Source of the DNA: Streptomyces sp. NBC_01707
GTDB taxonomy: Bacteria; Actinomycetota; Actinomycetes; Streptomycetales; Streptomycetaceae
Assembly: GCF_041438805.1 (NCBI RefSeq)
Contig: NZ_CP109190.1
Coordinates: 8,308,001 to 8,372,000 of the forward strand
DNA length: 64,000 nucleotides
Direction: 5' to 3'
In this document: one piece after another, positions 16,024 through 24,220 of the stretch
How positions within the stretch are numbered: position 1 is the stretch's first letter
How the letters are laid out: every line of letters starts with the position of its first letter
Notes under the pieces: generated by a model
The model's database searches: none
What the model saw: the letters and a program-made list of their open reading frames with translations, nothing else
Told to the model about the DNA's origin: nothing
Made by a program: the position numbers and the translations under genes

Positions 16024-18501
16024 TCACATCGTGTGGGGCGTGGCGAGTTCGGTCCAGATGGTCTTGCCGTTCGGGGTGTAACGGGTGCCCCAGCGTTGGG
16101 TGAGCTGGGCGACGAGGAACAGACCACGGCCGCCCTCGTCGTCCGCTCCGGCGCGACGCAGACGAGGTGAGGTGCTGCTGCTGTCGGAGACCTCACAGAT
16201 GAGGTCGGTGCCGCGGATCAGCCGGAGCCGGATCGGCGGAAGGCCGTAGCGGATGGCGTTGGTGACCAGTTCGCTGACCACCAGTTCGGCGATGAACGAG
16301 ATCTCCTTCAGACCCCACTCGGTCAGCTTCCGTGCGGCCAGGGACCGGGCCTCCACGACGAGCGCCGGGTCGGCGGCCAGGTCCCAGGACGCGACGCGGT
16401 CTGCCCCCAGGGCGTGGGTGCGGGCCACCAGGAGCGCGACGTCGTCCGGTGGCCGGAGGGGGAGCAGGGTGGCGGCCACCTGGTCGCAGATCTGCTCGAG
16501 CGGGCGGTCGGGATGGGACAGGCTGCGCCGCAGTGCCTGAAGCCCGACGTCGATGTCGGGGTCCCGTCCCAGGAGGAGTCCGTTGGTGAAGAGGGCGAGC
16601 ACCGTTCCGTCCGCGAGATCCAGCTCGGTGGTCTCGAAGGGCATGCCGCCCAGGCCCAGTGGCGGCCCCGCGGGCAGGTGCGGGAACTCGACGTTGCCGT
16701 CGGGGTGCACCACCGCGGGCGGGTAGTGGCCGGCGGAGGCCAGGGTGCAGCGTCGCTCGACCGGGTCGTAGACCGCGTACAGGCAGGTGGTCCCTGTGAC
16801 GGTGCCGGCGGTCGGCGGGGAGCCGGAGGAACCGTCCTCCTCGGCGAGCCGGACCACCAGGTCGTCGAGGTGCGTGAGCAGCTCGTCCGGGGGGACGTCG
16901 AGGTCGGCGAGGGTGTTCACGGCGGTACGCAGCCGCCCCATGGTGGCGGAGGCGTGGATGCCGTGTCCGGGGACGTCGCCGACGACCAGGGCGACTCGGG
17001 CGCCGGAGAGCGGGATGACATCGAACCAGTCGCCTCCCACGTCGCTCTCCGCGCCGGCCGGTCGGTAGCGTGCGGCGACCTCGACGGCGTGGAGTTCGGG
17101 CAGCTCGCTGGGGAGCAGTCTGCGTTGCAGGGCCAGGGAGGCGGCGCTTTCACGGGTGTAGCGGCGGGCGTTGTCGATGCACACGGCGGCCCGGGAGGCC
17201 AGTTCCGCCGAGAGGGTGAGGTCCTCGTCGTCGAACGGGTCCGGTTGCTGCCACCGGTAGAAGCTGGCCACGCCCATCAGGACGTTCCGGGCGGCCAGAG
17301 GAACCACCATCAGGGAGTGCGCGCCGGCGGCTCGGAGTCCCACCACCCGCCGGGCATCGTCCCGCAACCAGTCGGCGGTGTAGTCCAGTCTGGCGACGAG
17401 GCGGGATTCGAGGTCGGCCATGCAACGGGCCTGCGGCGAGGAAGAGGCGAACCGGCTCAGCTCGCCGACCGCGTACGCCGCCCGGGAGTGCCCGCGCCAG
17501 GTGGACCGAAATGCCGCCCGGCGGAGCGTGACGCTGTCTTCGACCGGACCCGGCTCGGGTGCCTCGCCCTCCACGACGGCGTCCAGCAGATCGACGGCGA
17601 CGGTGTCGGCCAACCGGGGGACGGCCACCTCGGCCAGTTCCTGCGCGGTCCGCATGACGTCCAGGGTGGTGCCGATGTGCAGACTGGCCTCGTTGAGCAG
17701 AGTTCTCCGTTCCTGGGCCCGGTAACTGGCGGTGACGTCGATGACCGCGTGGCACAGCCCGAGGACGGCTCCGGCCGGGTCCTGGAGCCGGAAGGTACTG
17801 GTGGACCACACATGCTCGTGTTCCGGGTCGGCGACGGTGCGCCCGCGGTGCACAAAGTCCATGGTCGGTACGCCGGTGTCCAGGACCTGCTGCATCTGCG
17901 TCTCGATGGCCTCGGCGCTCAGGCCCGGCAGTGCCTCACCGATCCGTTTGCCCAGCCGTTCCGTCGTCGGTATGCCGGTCATGCGTTCCAGGGCCACATT
18001 GCGCCGTACGCATCGCAATTCGGTATCGGTGACCAGCAGGCCGACGGGTGACTGGGAGAAGAGTCCCTCCATGACCGCCTGGTCGCCTTCCCAGCGGCGC
18101 ATCTGGGCAGCCTCGACGGCCAGGACCACCCAGTGCGGCGCGGCCCCGGGGCCTTCGGGGCCGGTCGAGGGGTACGCCCACAGGACCAGCTCCAGCAGTC
18201 GGCCGTCCCCGCAGCGCACGGTCACGTCCGCGGACCGTACCTCCGGCACCCCTCGCAGCGCGCGCCGTGTTGCGGCGACCACGGCCGGCTCGGGCCGGGC
18301 GAGCAGTTCGAGGGCGGGCCGGCCCAGAACCTGGGCCGCCGGACGGCCCAGCAGCCGTTCGGCAGCCGGGCTCCACCGGACAACGACACCTCGGGAATCC
18401 AGCACAGCGGTCGCCGCCACCTCGGCGCCGACGACCGCATCACTCCCCTGGCTGCCTCCGGTGTTCCGTGCCATCCGCGCCGTCCCACAACTTTCGATCA
18501 T
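16024..18501 (-). CDS. PAS-PAS-GAF-SpoIIE phosphatase with C-terminal anti-sigma-type ATPase domain
   Basis: 825-residue multidomain regulator, with no membrane segment seen. Order: PAS 1 (about 20-130, AVLDSRGVVVRWSPAAERLL), PAS 2 (about 145-270, LFSQSPVGLLVTDTELRCVR), GAF (about 280-430, around SLHIGTTLDV), PP2C/SpoIIE phosphatase (about 445-680, EVAARYRPAGAESDVGGDWF and VGDVPGHGIHASATMGRLR), HATPase_c of the RsbW type (about 690-825, VVSELVTNAIRYG and DEGGRGLFLVAQL). Such proteins control partner-switching circuits by dephosphorylating anti-anti-sigma factors and phosphorylating them through the ATPase domain. ATG 18501 (GAGGG upstream) was chosen; ATG 18474 is an alternative. No partner gene is adjacent. 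Confidence 0.9.
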   Translation of the reverse strand: MIESCGTARMARNTGGSQGSDAVVGAEVAATAVLDSRGVVVRWSPAAERLLGRPAAQVLGRPALELLARPEPAVVAATRRALRGVPEVRSADVTVRCGDGRLLELVLWAYPSTGPEGPGAAPHWVVLAVEAAQMRRWEGDQAVMEGLFSQSPVGLLVTDTELRCVRRNVALERMTGIPTTERLGKRIGEALPGLSAEAIETQMQQVLDTGVPTMDFVHRGRTVADPEHEHVWSTSTFRLQDPAGAVLGLCHAVIDVTASYRAQERRTLLNEASLHIGTTLDVMRTAQELAEVAVPRLADTVAVDLLDAVVEGEAPEPGPVEDSVTLRRAAFRSTWRGHSRAAYAVGELSRFASSSPQARCMADLESRLVARLDYTADWLRDDARRVVGLRAAGAHSLMVVPLAARNVLMGVASFYRWQQPDPFDDEDLTLSAELASRAAVCIDNARRYTRESAASLALQRRLLPSELPELHAVEVAARYRPAGAESDVGGDWFDVIPLSGARVALVVGDVPGHGIHASATMGRLRTAVNTLADLDVPPDELLTHLDDLVVRLAEEDGSSGSPPTAGTVTGTTCLYAVYDPVERRCTLASAGHYPPAVVHPDGNVEFPHLPAGPPLGLGGMPFETTELDLADGTVLALFTNGLLLGRDPDIDVGLQALRRSLSHPDRPLEQICDQVAATLLPLRPPDDVALLVARTHALGADRVASWDLAADPALVVEARSLAARKLTEWGLKEISFIAELVVSELVTNAIRYGLPPIRLRLIRGTDLICEVSDSSSTSPRLRRAGADDEGGRGLFLVAQLTQRWGTRYTPNGKTIWTELATPHTM

Positions 18502-19007
18502 GGCCGCAGCCCTCGTCGGCAGCGTATTCCCGATCCGATGGAAGCGCTCCGTACGGGCCGTGCCCGGAGTGCACGGCCAGGGCACGCACGGCTGCGACCG
18601 GACGGCGCCCGGTGCACCGGTCGAGCGCCGAATGATCAGTGGTGGTCATGGCCGCCCCAGAGGTCTTCGTGGCTGACCGGGCGTGGGGCGGGGCACGGGA
18701 GACACCCGCCGGCCGTCCGAGCGGACGGCCGGCGGGCCCACAACCCGCGGAGCGCCCCACCTGCCGGCACGGGCCCCGGTCCCGGTGAGCGCGCGGCCGA
18801 CGCGCCTCTTCCGTGGCACACCCGCACTGCTGCCCGGCTGCGAGCCGAACCCTCGAACCCGGACCAAGTCCCGCTGCGCCTCTCAGACTTTGACGTTTCT
18901 TTACAACCCGATGCTGGGCCGCGTCGTCTCTGTTCGCGAATCCCGGATCGGCCGGCCCGGTCTCCGCCCATGGGGCCGGCGGCCGCCCTGAGGAGAGGGA
19001 GCAGGAC
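18502..19007. other. Divergent intergenic region before the sortase operon
   Basis: 506 bp with no gene seen. It must hold the promoters of the phosphatase gene and of the DUF4232-sortase-sigma operon; the latter has GGAGAGGGAGCAGG as ribosome site. A TTTGACG followed by an A/T-rich stretch lies at 18889-18905. Confidence 0.5.
18905..18928 (+). promoter_or_regulatory. Candidate ECF-sigma promoter of the sortase operon
   Basis: AACC (18905-18908) and CGTC (18925-18928) are 16 bp apart, the layout of many ECF promoters (AAC motif at -35, CGTC at -10), about 80 bp before the first gene. This would make the operon's sigma factor autoregulatory. The motif is short and could be chance. Confidence 0.3.
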
Positions 19008-19730
19008 ATGCGCAAGGGACCACTCGCCGCCGGTGCGGCGGCCGCAGCCGTCGCCGTGTTCACCGTCGTCCCCGCGACGGCGGCCGTGCCCGGACAAGAG
19101 ACATCCAGCACGCCGATGTGCGCGACCTCGCAGTTGACGGGCTCGCTCGGCGCCGGCGACGCCGGCGCGGGGAACCTCTACCGCTACCTGGTGCTGACCA
19201 ACCGCAGTTCGACGACCTGCCACCTCACCGGCTTCCCCGGTGTGTCACTGCTGGACGCCTCCGGCCGGCAGATCGGTCCGGCCGCGACCCGCGAGCACAC
19301 GTCGTACGAGCCGGTGACTCTGAAGCCGGGCGGCTCGGCCAGCGACACCGTCCACACCGTCAACCATCAGGGCACCTGCCTGCCCACCTCCACCCGGGTG
19401 CGGGTCTACCCACCCGGCAACACCGCGTCACTGGTCCTCGTCGGCGCGATCACCAACTGCCACAGCGTGCTGAGCATCACGCCGCTCGCCGCGGGCACCG
19501 GCGGCAACCCCGCGGGTTCCTCGCCGAGCAGCGGCGCCACCGCCGGAGCAGGATCCGGCGGGCAGGTCACCGCTGTGCCCAGCGGCGCACCGGACACCGG
19601 GACGGCCGCCATCTCCACCGGCGGGGCCCGTCCCGGCAGGGCCCTCGGTGCAGCAGCGGGTGGAGTGCTGGCACTCGGCGGTGCCGGTTTCGCGGTGGCG
19701 CTGCGGCGTCGGGCGTGGGGCCGGGGCTGA
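19008..19730 (+). CDS. Exported DUF4232 protein with sortase-like C-terminal signal
   Basis: 240 residues. Signal peptide 1-26. The DUF4232 domain covers about 36-165 with four cysteines (38, 71, 124, 151), likely two disulfides. A Gly/Ser/Ala/Thr-rich linker follows, containing APDTG at 194-198, an LPXTG-like motif, then a hydrophobic segment (about 213-231) and a basic tail ALRRRAWGRG. This is the shape of a sortase substrate, though the motif is 14 residues from the membrane segment and starts with Ala. It is the first gene of a four-gene operon; the next gene, 3 bp away, is a class F sortase. Its domain is closely similar to the one in the fourth gene. Ligand unknown. Confidence 0.82.
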   Translation: MRKGPLAAGAAAAAVAVFTVVPATAAVPGQETSSTPMCATSQLTGSLGAGDAGAGNLYRYLVLTNRSSTTCHLTGFPGVSLLDASGRQIGPAATREHTSYEPVTLKPGGSASDTVHTVNHQGTCLPTSTRVRVYPPGNTASLVLVGAITNCHSVLSITPLAAGTGGNPAGSSPSSGATAGAGSGGQVTAVPSGAPDTGTAAISTGGARPGRALGAAAGGVLALGGAGFAVALRRRAWGRG

Positions 19731-19733
19731 GCG

Positions 19734-20387
19734 TTGAGCGCCCTCGCCCCACCCGTGTACCGGCTCCGTGGCCGTACGGCGATCGCGCTCACCGCGGCCG
19801 CTCTCACCCTCATCAGCGGCTGCACGCCGACTGCGCCCGCCCCCGAGGCGTCCTCCAGCAGTGCCGCGGTCTCCGCGCCGCCCGGCACCACCGCCTCGGC
19901 CCAGCCGGCCGCGGTCCGCGCCATGGCGCGCTCACTCCCCGAGCGGCTGCGCATCCCGCTGATCGGCGTCGACACCGCCGTGATGTCTTTGGGCCTGCTC
20001 GCCGACGGTGAGGTGGCCGTGCCGCCGATCGCCGCGCACGCACCCGCGGGCTGGTACGACGGCTCGCCGACGCCCGGCCAGACGGGGCCGTCGGTGATCC
20101 TCGGCCACGTCACCGTCGGCAGGTACGGGGACGGGGTCTTCAAGCAGCTGCCCCGATTGCGTGCGGGCGACCGGGTGTCGGTCACCCGCATGGACGGCTC
20201 GGAGGCGACGTTCGCCGTGGACTCGGTGCAGACGGTGGCCAAGACAAGATTCCCGACGCAGCGTGTGTACGGGAACGTCGACCACCCCGCGCTGCGTCTC
20301 ATCACCTGCGGCGGCACCCGGGTCGGCGCAGCCGGCGGCTACTCGGACAACGTCATCGTCTACGCCTCGCTGGTCGCCGCGTCGTGA
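19734..20387 (+). CDS. Class F sortase
   Basis: 217 residues, extracytoplasmic and lipid- or membrane-anchored: a hydrophobic N-terminus ends in the lipobox-like LISGC (Cys30). The sortase core is complete: His125 in ILGHVTVG, Cys192 in LITCGG and Arg196 before GYSDNVIVY. Class F sortases are the stand-alone actinobacterial type that cleave LPXTG-like signals and join proteins to the wall or another acceptor. The TTG start lies 3 bp after the upstream stop codon, so coupling is likely; no better start is visible. The stop overlaps the sigma gene by 4 bp (GTGA). Confidence 0.9.
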   Translation: MSALAPPVYRLRGRTAIALTAAALTLISGCTPTAPAPEASSSSAAVSAPPGTTASAQPAAVRAMARSLPERLRIPLIGVDTAVMSLGLLADGEVAVPPIAAHAPAGWYDGSPTPGQTGPSVILGHVTVGRYGDGVFKQLPRLRAGDRVSVTRMDGSEATFAVDSVQTVAKTRFPTQRVYGNVDHPALRLITCGGTRVGAAGGYSDNVIVYASLVAAS

Positions 20388-20941
20388 GCGGGGAGCGGGC
20401 AGTCGCCTTGCCGGCCGGCACGACGGGTGTCACGACAGGAGGGAGGCGAGCGGCCATCCGGTCTCAAGAGCGCGCGGCTTCCGAACTGTTCGCGGCCGTC
20501 TACCCGCGGCTGGCGGGCTGGGTGCGCCGGCTGGTGGAGGACGACGAGACCGCGCACGAGATAGCCGCGGAGGCGTTCACCCGCTTGTGGGCACGCTGGG
20601 CCAGGGTCGAGGAGCCCCGCGGCTTCCTCTATGTGACCGCGGCGAACCTGGTCCGCGACCACTGGCGCAAACTGGAGCGTGAACGCGGGGCCATGCGCCG
20701 TGTCACCGCCCAGGAACAGCGGAAGCAGCACGACGAGACCGATCCTTCCGTACGCATGCTGGTGCAGTCGCTGCCCGCGCGGCTGCGCAACCCCGCCCTG
20801 CTGTACTACTACGCCGATCTGCCGGTACGTGAGGTGGCCAGGCTGCTGGGTCGCAGGGAAGGAACCGTCAAGGCCGATCTGCACGCGGCCCGCGAACTGC
20901 TCCGCGCCGAGCTCGGGGGACACCATGACCGGATCGCCTGA
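20384..20941 (+). CDS. ECF-type RNA polymerase sigma factor
   Basis: 185 residues. Region 2 is recognisable: ELFAAVYPRLAGWVRRLVED, HEIAAEAFTRLWARW, PRGFLYVTAANLVRDHWRK. Region 4 has SLPARLRNPALLYYYADL, then EVARLLGRREGTVKADLHAA, the -35-binding HTH. GTG start overlaps the sortase stop codon (GTGA). The following membrane DUF4232 gene overlaps its end by 17 bp, the typical position for an anti-sigma factor. Sequence is consistent with an ECF group that responds to an envelope signal; target promoters are unknown apart from the candidate at 18905-18928. Confidence 0.9.
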   Translation: MSGERAVALPAGTTGVTTGGRRAAIRSQERAASELFAAVYPRLAGWVRRLVEDDETAHEIAAEAFTRLWARWARVEEPRGFLYVTAANLVRDHWRKLERERGAMRRVTAQEQRKQHDETDPSVRMLVQSLPARLRNPALLYYYADLPVREVARLLGRREGTVKADLHAARELLRAELGGHHDRIA

Positions 20942-21785
20942 CGACCGTGAGGACGGCGACCTGACCGGACGGCTGGATGCCGGCCGGGCCGACCCGCTGG
21001 AGCCGCTGCTGCGGCCGCCGGCCACCTACCTGGCCACTCCGCCCGGCACCTTCCACCGCATCCGCCGCCGGGCCGCGCGCCGCAGGCGGGCCCGGGCGGT
21101 GATGGTGGCTGCGGCGGCCGCCGCGGTGCTCGGCGGGGCGCCGTACCTGTTCGGGGTGATGTCCACGAACGGTGGCGACGAGCTGGTCGTACCCACCGTC
21201 ACCGGTACGCGGACCGGCCCGCACCCGTCCTTGCCCAGCCCCTCCACCTCTCCTTCCGCCCCTTCGCACCCGACCGACCCGACCCCCACCCACCACGCGC
21301 CGAGTGCCCCGTCCGCCGGCACGACCGGTGCTTCCGGCCGCACAGTCGGCCCGTCCGGTCGCACGCCGGGTACCTCACCGATGTGCACCGCTTCGCAGCT
21401 CACCGCCTCGCTCGGCGGCGGCGACGCCGGTGCGGGCAACCTCTACCGGTACCTCGTGCTCACGAACCGTACGTCCGGTGCGTGCCAGGTCTCCGGATAC
21501 CCGGGGCTGTCCCTGCTGGACGCGGGCGGAAAGCAGATCGGCGCACCGGCGACACGCGACCGCAGGACGTACGCACCGGTGGTCCTGGAGCCCGGCGGCT
21601 CCGCGAGCGTCACGATCCACACCATCAATCGGCAGGGGGAGTGCCTGCCCACGTCGGCGCGGTTGCGGGTCTACCCCCCGGGCGACACCGCATCGCTGGT
21701 GATCCCGGGAGAGATCACCACTTGCGACGACCGGTTCAGCGTCACGCCGTTCGCCGACGGTACGTCAGGGAACCCGCCGGCGTGA
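20925..21785 (+). CDS. Membrane DUF4232 protein, candidate anti-sigma factor/sensor
   Basis: 286 residues. The N-terminal 57 residues are cytoplasmic and charged (DPLEPLLRPPATYLATPPGT, then an RIRRRAARRRRAR stop-transfer-like stretch), followed by one membrane segment (about 58-78), a Pro/Ser/Thr-rich stalk to about 150 and an external DUF4232 domain with four cysteines (154, 187, 240, 267). The external domain is almost collinear with that of the first gene (both read GNLYRYLVLTNR). There is no visible zinc-finger anti-sigma motif, so the anti-sigma role is inferred from position and topology. ATG 20925 has GGGGGA upstream. Confidence 0.78.
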   Translation: MTGSPDDREDGDLTGRLDAGRADPLEPLLRPPATYLATPPGTFHRIRRRAARRRRARAVMVAAAAAAVLGGAPYLFGVMSTNGGDELVVPTVTGTRTGPHPSLPSPSTSPSAPSHPTDPTPTHHAPSAPSAGTTGASGRTVGPSGRTPGTSPMCTASQLTASLGGGDAGAGNLYRYLVLTNRTSGACQVSGYPGLSLLDAGGKQIGAPATRDRRTYAPVVLEPGGSASVTIHTINRQGECLPTSARLRVYPPGDTASLVIPGEITTCDDRFSVTPFADGTSGNPPA

Positions 21786-21810
21786 CGCAGCTGCATCCGA
21801 TCGGGCACGG

Positions 21811-21846
21811 GGCCCTCGCGTCCCGGCCCAGGGTCCGTCGAGGGCC
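21811..21846 (+). terminator. Hairpin after the sortase-sigma operon
   Basis: GGCCCTCG and CGAGGGCC form a perfect 8-bp stem around a 20-nt G/C-rich loop, 26 bp after the last stop codon. The loop is longer than usual, hence moderate confidence. Confidence 0.45.
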
Positions 21847-22184
21847 GGTCAGCAGGACGCCGTTGGTCACGCGCCGCGGCGAACGAGGTGCGGGGACGCA
21901 CACAATCCGGGTGGCACGTCTGCGCGTCGCCGGCGTGCCGGGCGGTCACGGAATGCGTCGGTGGTCCGGCGAGCGCGGCACAGGGACACTGGCCGCCCTA
22001 CATGCCGTCGCTCAACCCCCAGCCCTGCCCTCGCACTTGATGACACGGGAGGTGACCGTACCGCCCTGGTACGACAGCCAAGGCGTCGGTGCAGCGTTCG
22101 GAATGATCAGGTGCGGCACGGTCCGGTGTGTCCGGCCCCGTCGGTCCCGGACCGGCCGATGAGCGGGGGGATCAGGGGCTCACC
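21847..22184. other. Intergenic region, no gene recognised
   Basis: 338 bp between the sigma operon and the convergent methyltransferase gene. A short plus-strand frame starting at the ATG at 22039 (MTREVTVPPWYDSQG) has no ribosome site and no recognisable product. Confidence 0.35.
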
Positions 22185-22925
22185 TCAAGCCGGCTTGCGC
22201 CACACCGAGATGTGCTTCGCGGAGTCCTGGGTGAACGGCGCCCTGTCCCAGTCCGCGACGCGCAGGTCCAGCTCCAGACCCGCGATCCGTGCCATGAGGT
22301 CGAGCTCCGCCGGCCACGCGTACCGGTGCCGGGAACTGCCGCGGCGGTAGCGGCCGTCGTCGCCGTCGCGGGTGAGGTGGTGCGAGACGAGGATCTGCTC
22401 GACCAGATCGAAGGTGTCGAAGCCGAGATGCCGCTCGGAGACGTCGAACGGTACCGCGACCTGTCCAGGCGGCAGGAACCGCAGCGGCGGCACGCCCAAC
22501 TCGATGACGAATCGGCCGCCGGGCGTCAGGTGACGCGCGGCGTTTCGGAAGCACTCGACCTGCTCGTCCTGCGTGAGCAGGTTCGTGATGGTGTTGTAGA
22601 CGAGATAGACCACGGTGAACTTGCCGGGGACGGTGGTCGCGGCCATGTCCCCGATGGTGACCGGGAGCGCGTCCTCGTCGATCTTGCGCCGCAGAACAGC
22701 TGCCATGTGTTCGGACAGTTCGATGCCCACCACGGGCACGCCGCGCTTCCGGAGCGGGACACCCACGCGTCCGGTTCCGATGGCGAATTCCAGTGCCCGG
22801 CCGTCTCCGGCGAGTTCGGCGAGAAAGTCGAGAGTCGGACCGAGAACAGCGCCCGAGGACATCTCGTCCTCCTCGGCGTCGTAGCGGTCGGCGGTCGCAC
22901 GGGTCCACAGTTCACTGCTCGTCAC
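22185..22925 (-). CDS. Class I SAM-dependent methyltransferase
   Basis: 246 residues, cytoplasmic. Motif I is ALEFAIGTGRVGVPL; the post-I acidic residue is in VVGIELSEHM; motif IV region is VVYLVYNTITNLL, followed by HLTPGGRFVIELG. This places it in the Methyltransf_25/11 group of small-molecule or unspecified methyltransferases. The start is uncertain: GTG 22925 gives VTSSELWTRATADRYD, matching how relatives begin, but the ribosome site is weak. The open frame continues 88 codons upstream in low-quality sequence. Substrate not inferable. Confidence 0.82.
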   Translation of the reverse strand: MTSSELWTRATADRYDAEEDEMSSGAVLGPTLDFLAELAGDGRALEFAIGTGRVGVPLRKRGVPVVGIELSEHMAAVLRRKIDEDALPVTIGDMAATTVPGKFTVVYLVYNTITNLLTQDEQVECFRNAARHLTPGGRFVIELGVPPLRFLPPGQVAVPFDVSERHLGFDTFDLVEQILVSHHLTRDGDDGRYRRGSSRHRYAWPAELDLMARIAGLELDLRVADWDRAPFTQDSAKHISVWRKPA

Positions 22926-23534
22926 GAGCGTGCACTTTGCCGGGCGCGACAGGGCGCTGTCGACGTATTTACCTTCCACCGGCTCCGGGCACGCGGTTCC
23001 GGCCCGCGTCGCCGACCTGATGGTGGCCGTCGGCGCCGCGGATGAGCCGGAGGTCCGGTCGTCCACCGAAGGGGCACCTGGCCGAGAAGGGTCTTCCGAC
23101 GGCCGCACCACGCCGGCTGGCCATTTCGTCGAGGACGATCCGGAGACACGCTCCCCGCAGCCACCGCCATGGCGAGCTGCCCGATGCATGCCTGACGCAC
23201 GGCCTGCTGGTATCGGGGAAGCGACCGGTCGGCCTGCGAGGACACCGCGCGCGTCTCCAGGACTGCCCGCGATTGAGCCGTCGGAGTGAAGTTGACGGGC
23301 GCTCCCGAGTACGCCAGAACTCCCTGGATGAAGGGGAGATGAGAGAAATTCACCCGCCGTGCCGACGTGTGGTCCCCTTCGGACGAACTCTTCTCAGAGG
23401 ATCTTCATCCTGGGCGCCCGGATGCAGTACCGGCGGGGCGGCGCGCCGCGATCCCCGGCAGGACCGCTCCGAACGAGGTCACGGGACATCGTGATTTTGC
23501 GCCGGAACGCCCGGCACGGAAGGGAAGAACGAAA
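22926..23534. other. Intergenic region with REP-like core, no gene recognised
   Basis: 609 bp. Open frames on both strands give no recognisable product; a decayed gene is possible. CCTTCC...GGGCACG at 22972-22993 resembles the core of dispersed REP-type palindromes (a frame across it reads CPEPVEG). The ribosome site GGAAGGGAAG at the right end serves the next gene. Confidence 0.35.
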
Positions 23535-23810
23535 ATGAACCTCACCATCAAGCGCGCAGTCGTCACCGCGGTCGCCGCGATCTCGGTACTCGCGGGATCG
23601 GCGACCGTCGCGAGCGCCGACTCCCCGCACGGCGGCCCGAAGCACCACTGCAAGCACGAGAAGTTCAACCGGCACGGGAAGTTCAACCAGCACGGGAAGT
23701 CCAACAAGATCCGCTACGGCGTCCGGCACCACCGCACGATGCACCTGAAGGGTCACCGACTGCCCGTCAAGTTCCTCGTGACGAAGGGGCTCGCACACAG
23801 GTCTCACTGA
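23535..23810 (+). CDS. Small secreted His/Lys-rich protein
   Basis: 91 residues. Signal peptide MNLTIKRAVVTAVAAISVLA, with likely cleavage after VASA. The mature part is about 65 residues, strongly basic and rich in His (13), with an imperfect six-residue repeat K-F-N-x-H-G seen as KFNRHG, KFNQHG and KSNK, and one Cys in KHHCKHEK. No known family is recognised. Metal binding, nucleic-acid or wall-polymer binding, or antimicrobial action are all possible from composition. ATG has GGAAGGGAAG upstream, and a strong hairpin ends the gene, so it is probably a monocistronic expressed gene. Confidence 0.72.
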   Translation: MNLTIKRAVVTAVAAISVLAGSATVASADSPHGGPKHHCKHEKFNRHGKFNQHGKSNKIRYGVRHHRTMHLKGHRLPVKFLVTKGLAHRSH

Positions 23811-23827
23811 TTCCGGCCCTCCTCACT

Positions 23828-23858
23828 GCGCCCCTGTGCGAGCTGCGCACAGGGGCGC
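23828..23858 (+). terminator. Perfect 13-bp hairpin
   Basis: GCGCCCCTGTGCG and CGCACAGGGGCGC flank AGCTG, 17 bp after the stop codon of the His-rich protein gene. Confidence 0.85.
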
Positions 23859-24220
23859 CGCCGTGTCCCGACATGGCATGCGGCGGCAGCTTTGAACGGC
23901 GCCCGTCATGCGCTCGCCAGGGCCCTGCTGGAGGGCGGGAGCCCGCCAGGTGTCGGCGCCCCGGTGGCCGTCGGAGGTGGTGGCCTTGTCGATGCGGTGC
24001 CGCCCGGCGGCGATCGACGCGCACCCGGCCGCCACGAAGAATCCGCTGCCGATTCCGACCCACCGGTACGGCCTCGACCGGCACGTCGGAGCCAGGTCGG
24101 CTGATCAGGTGCCGATACCGCGATTCTGCGTAATCCCTTCGAGTAATGCGTTACCCGTAAAGGGCGAACCGGAACAATAAGGGACGGGTGGCGGAAGGGA
24201 GACCGACGGGAGAGTGGTGC
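23859..24220. other. Intergenic region upstream of the qcrB-like gene
   Basis: 362 bp with no gene recognised. Its right part (24120-24180) is locally A/T-richer (GAGTAATGCGTTACC, GGAACAATAAGG) and probably holds the promoter of the cytochrome b gene. Confidence 0.4.

Noticed and set aside
16414..18051. 545-codon plus-strand frame opposite the SpoIIE phosphatase
   Set aside because: Gly/Gln/Val-rich shadow; the opposite strand carries five recognisable domains.
22930..23289. 119-codon plus-strand frame after the methyltransferase
   Set aside because: No ribosome site, no domain, composition like the surrounding decayed-looking sequence.
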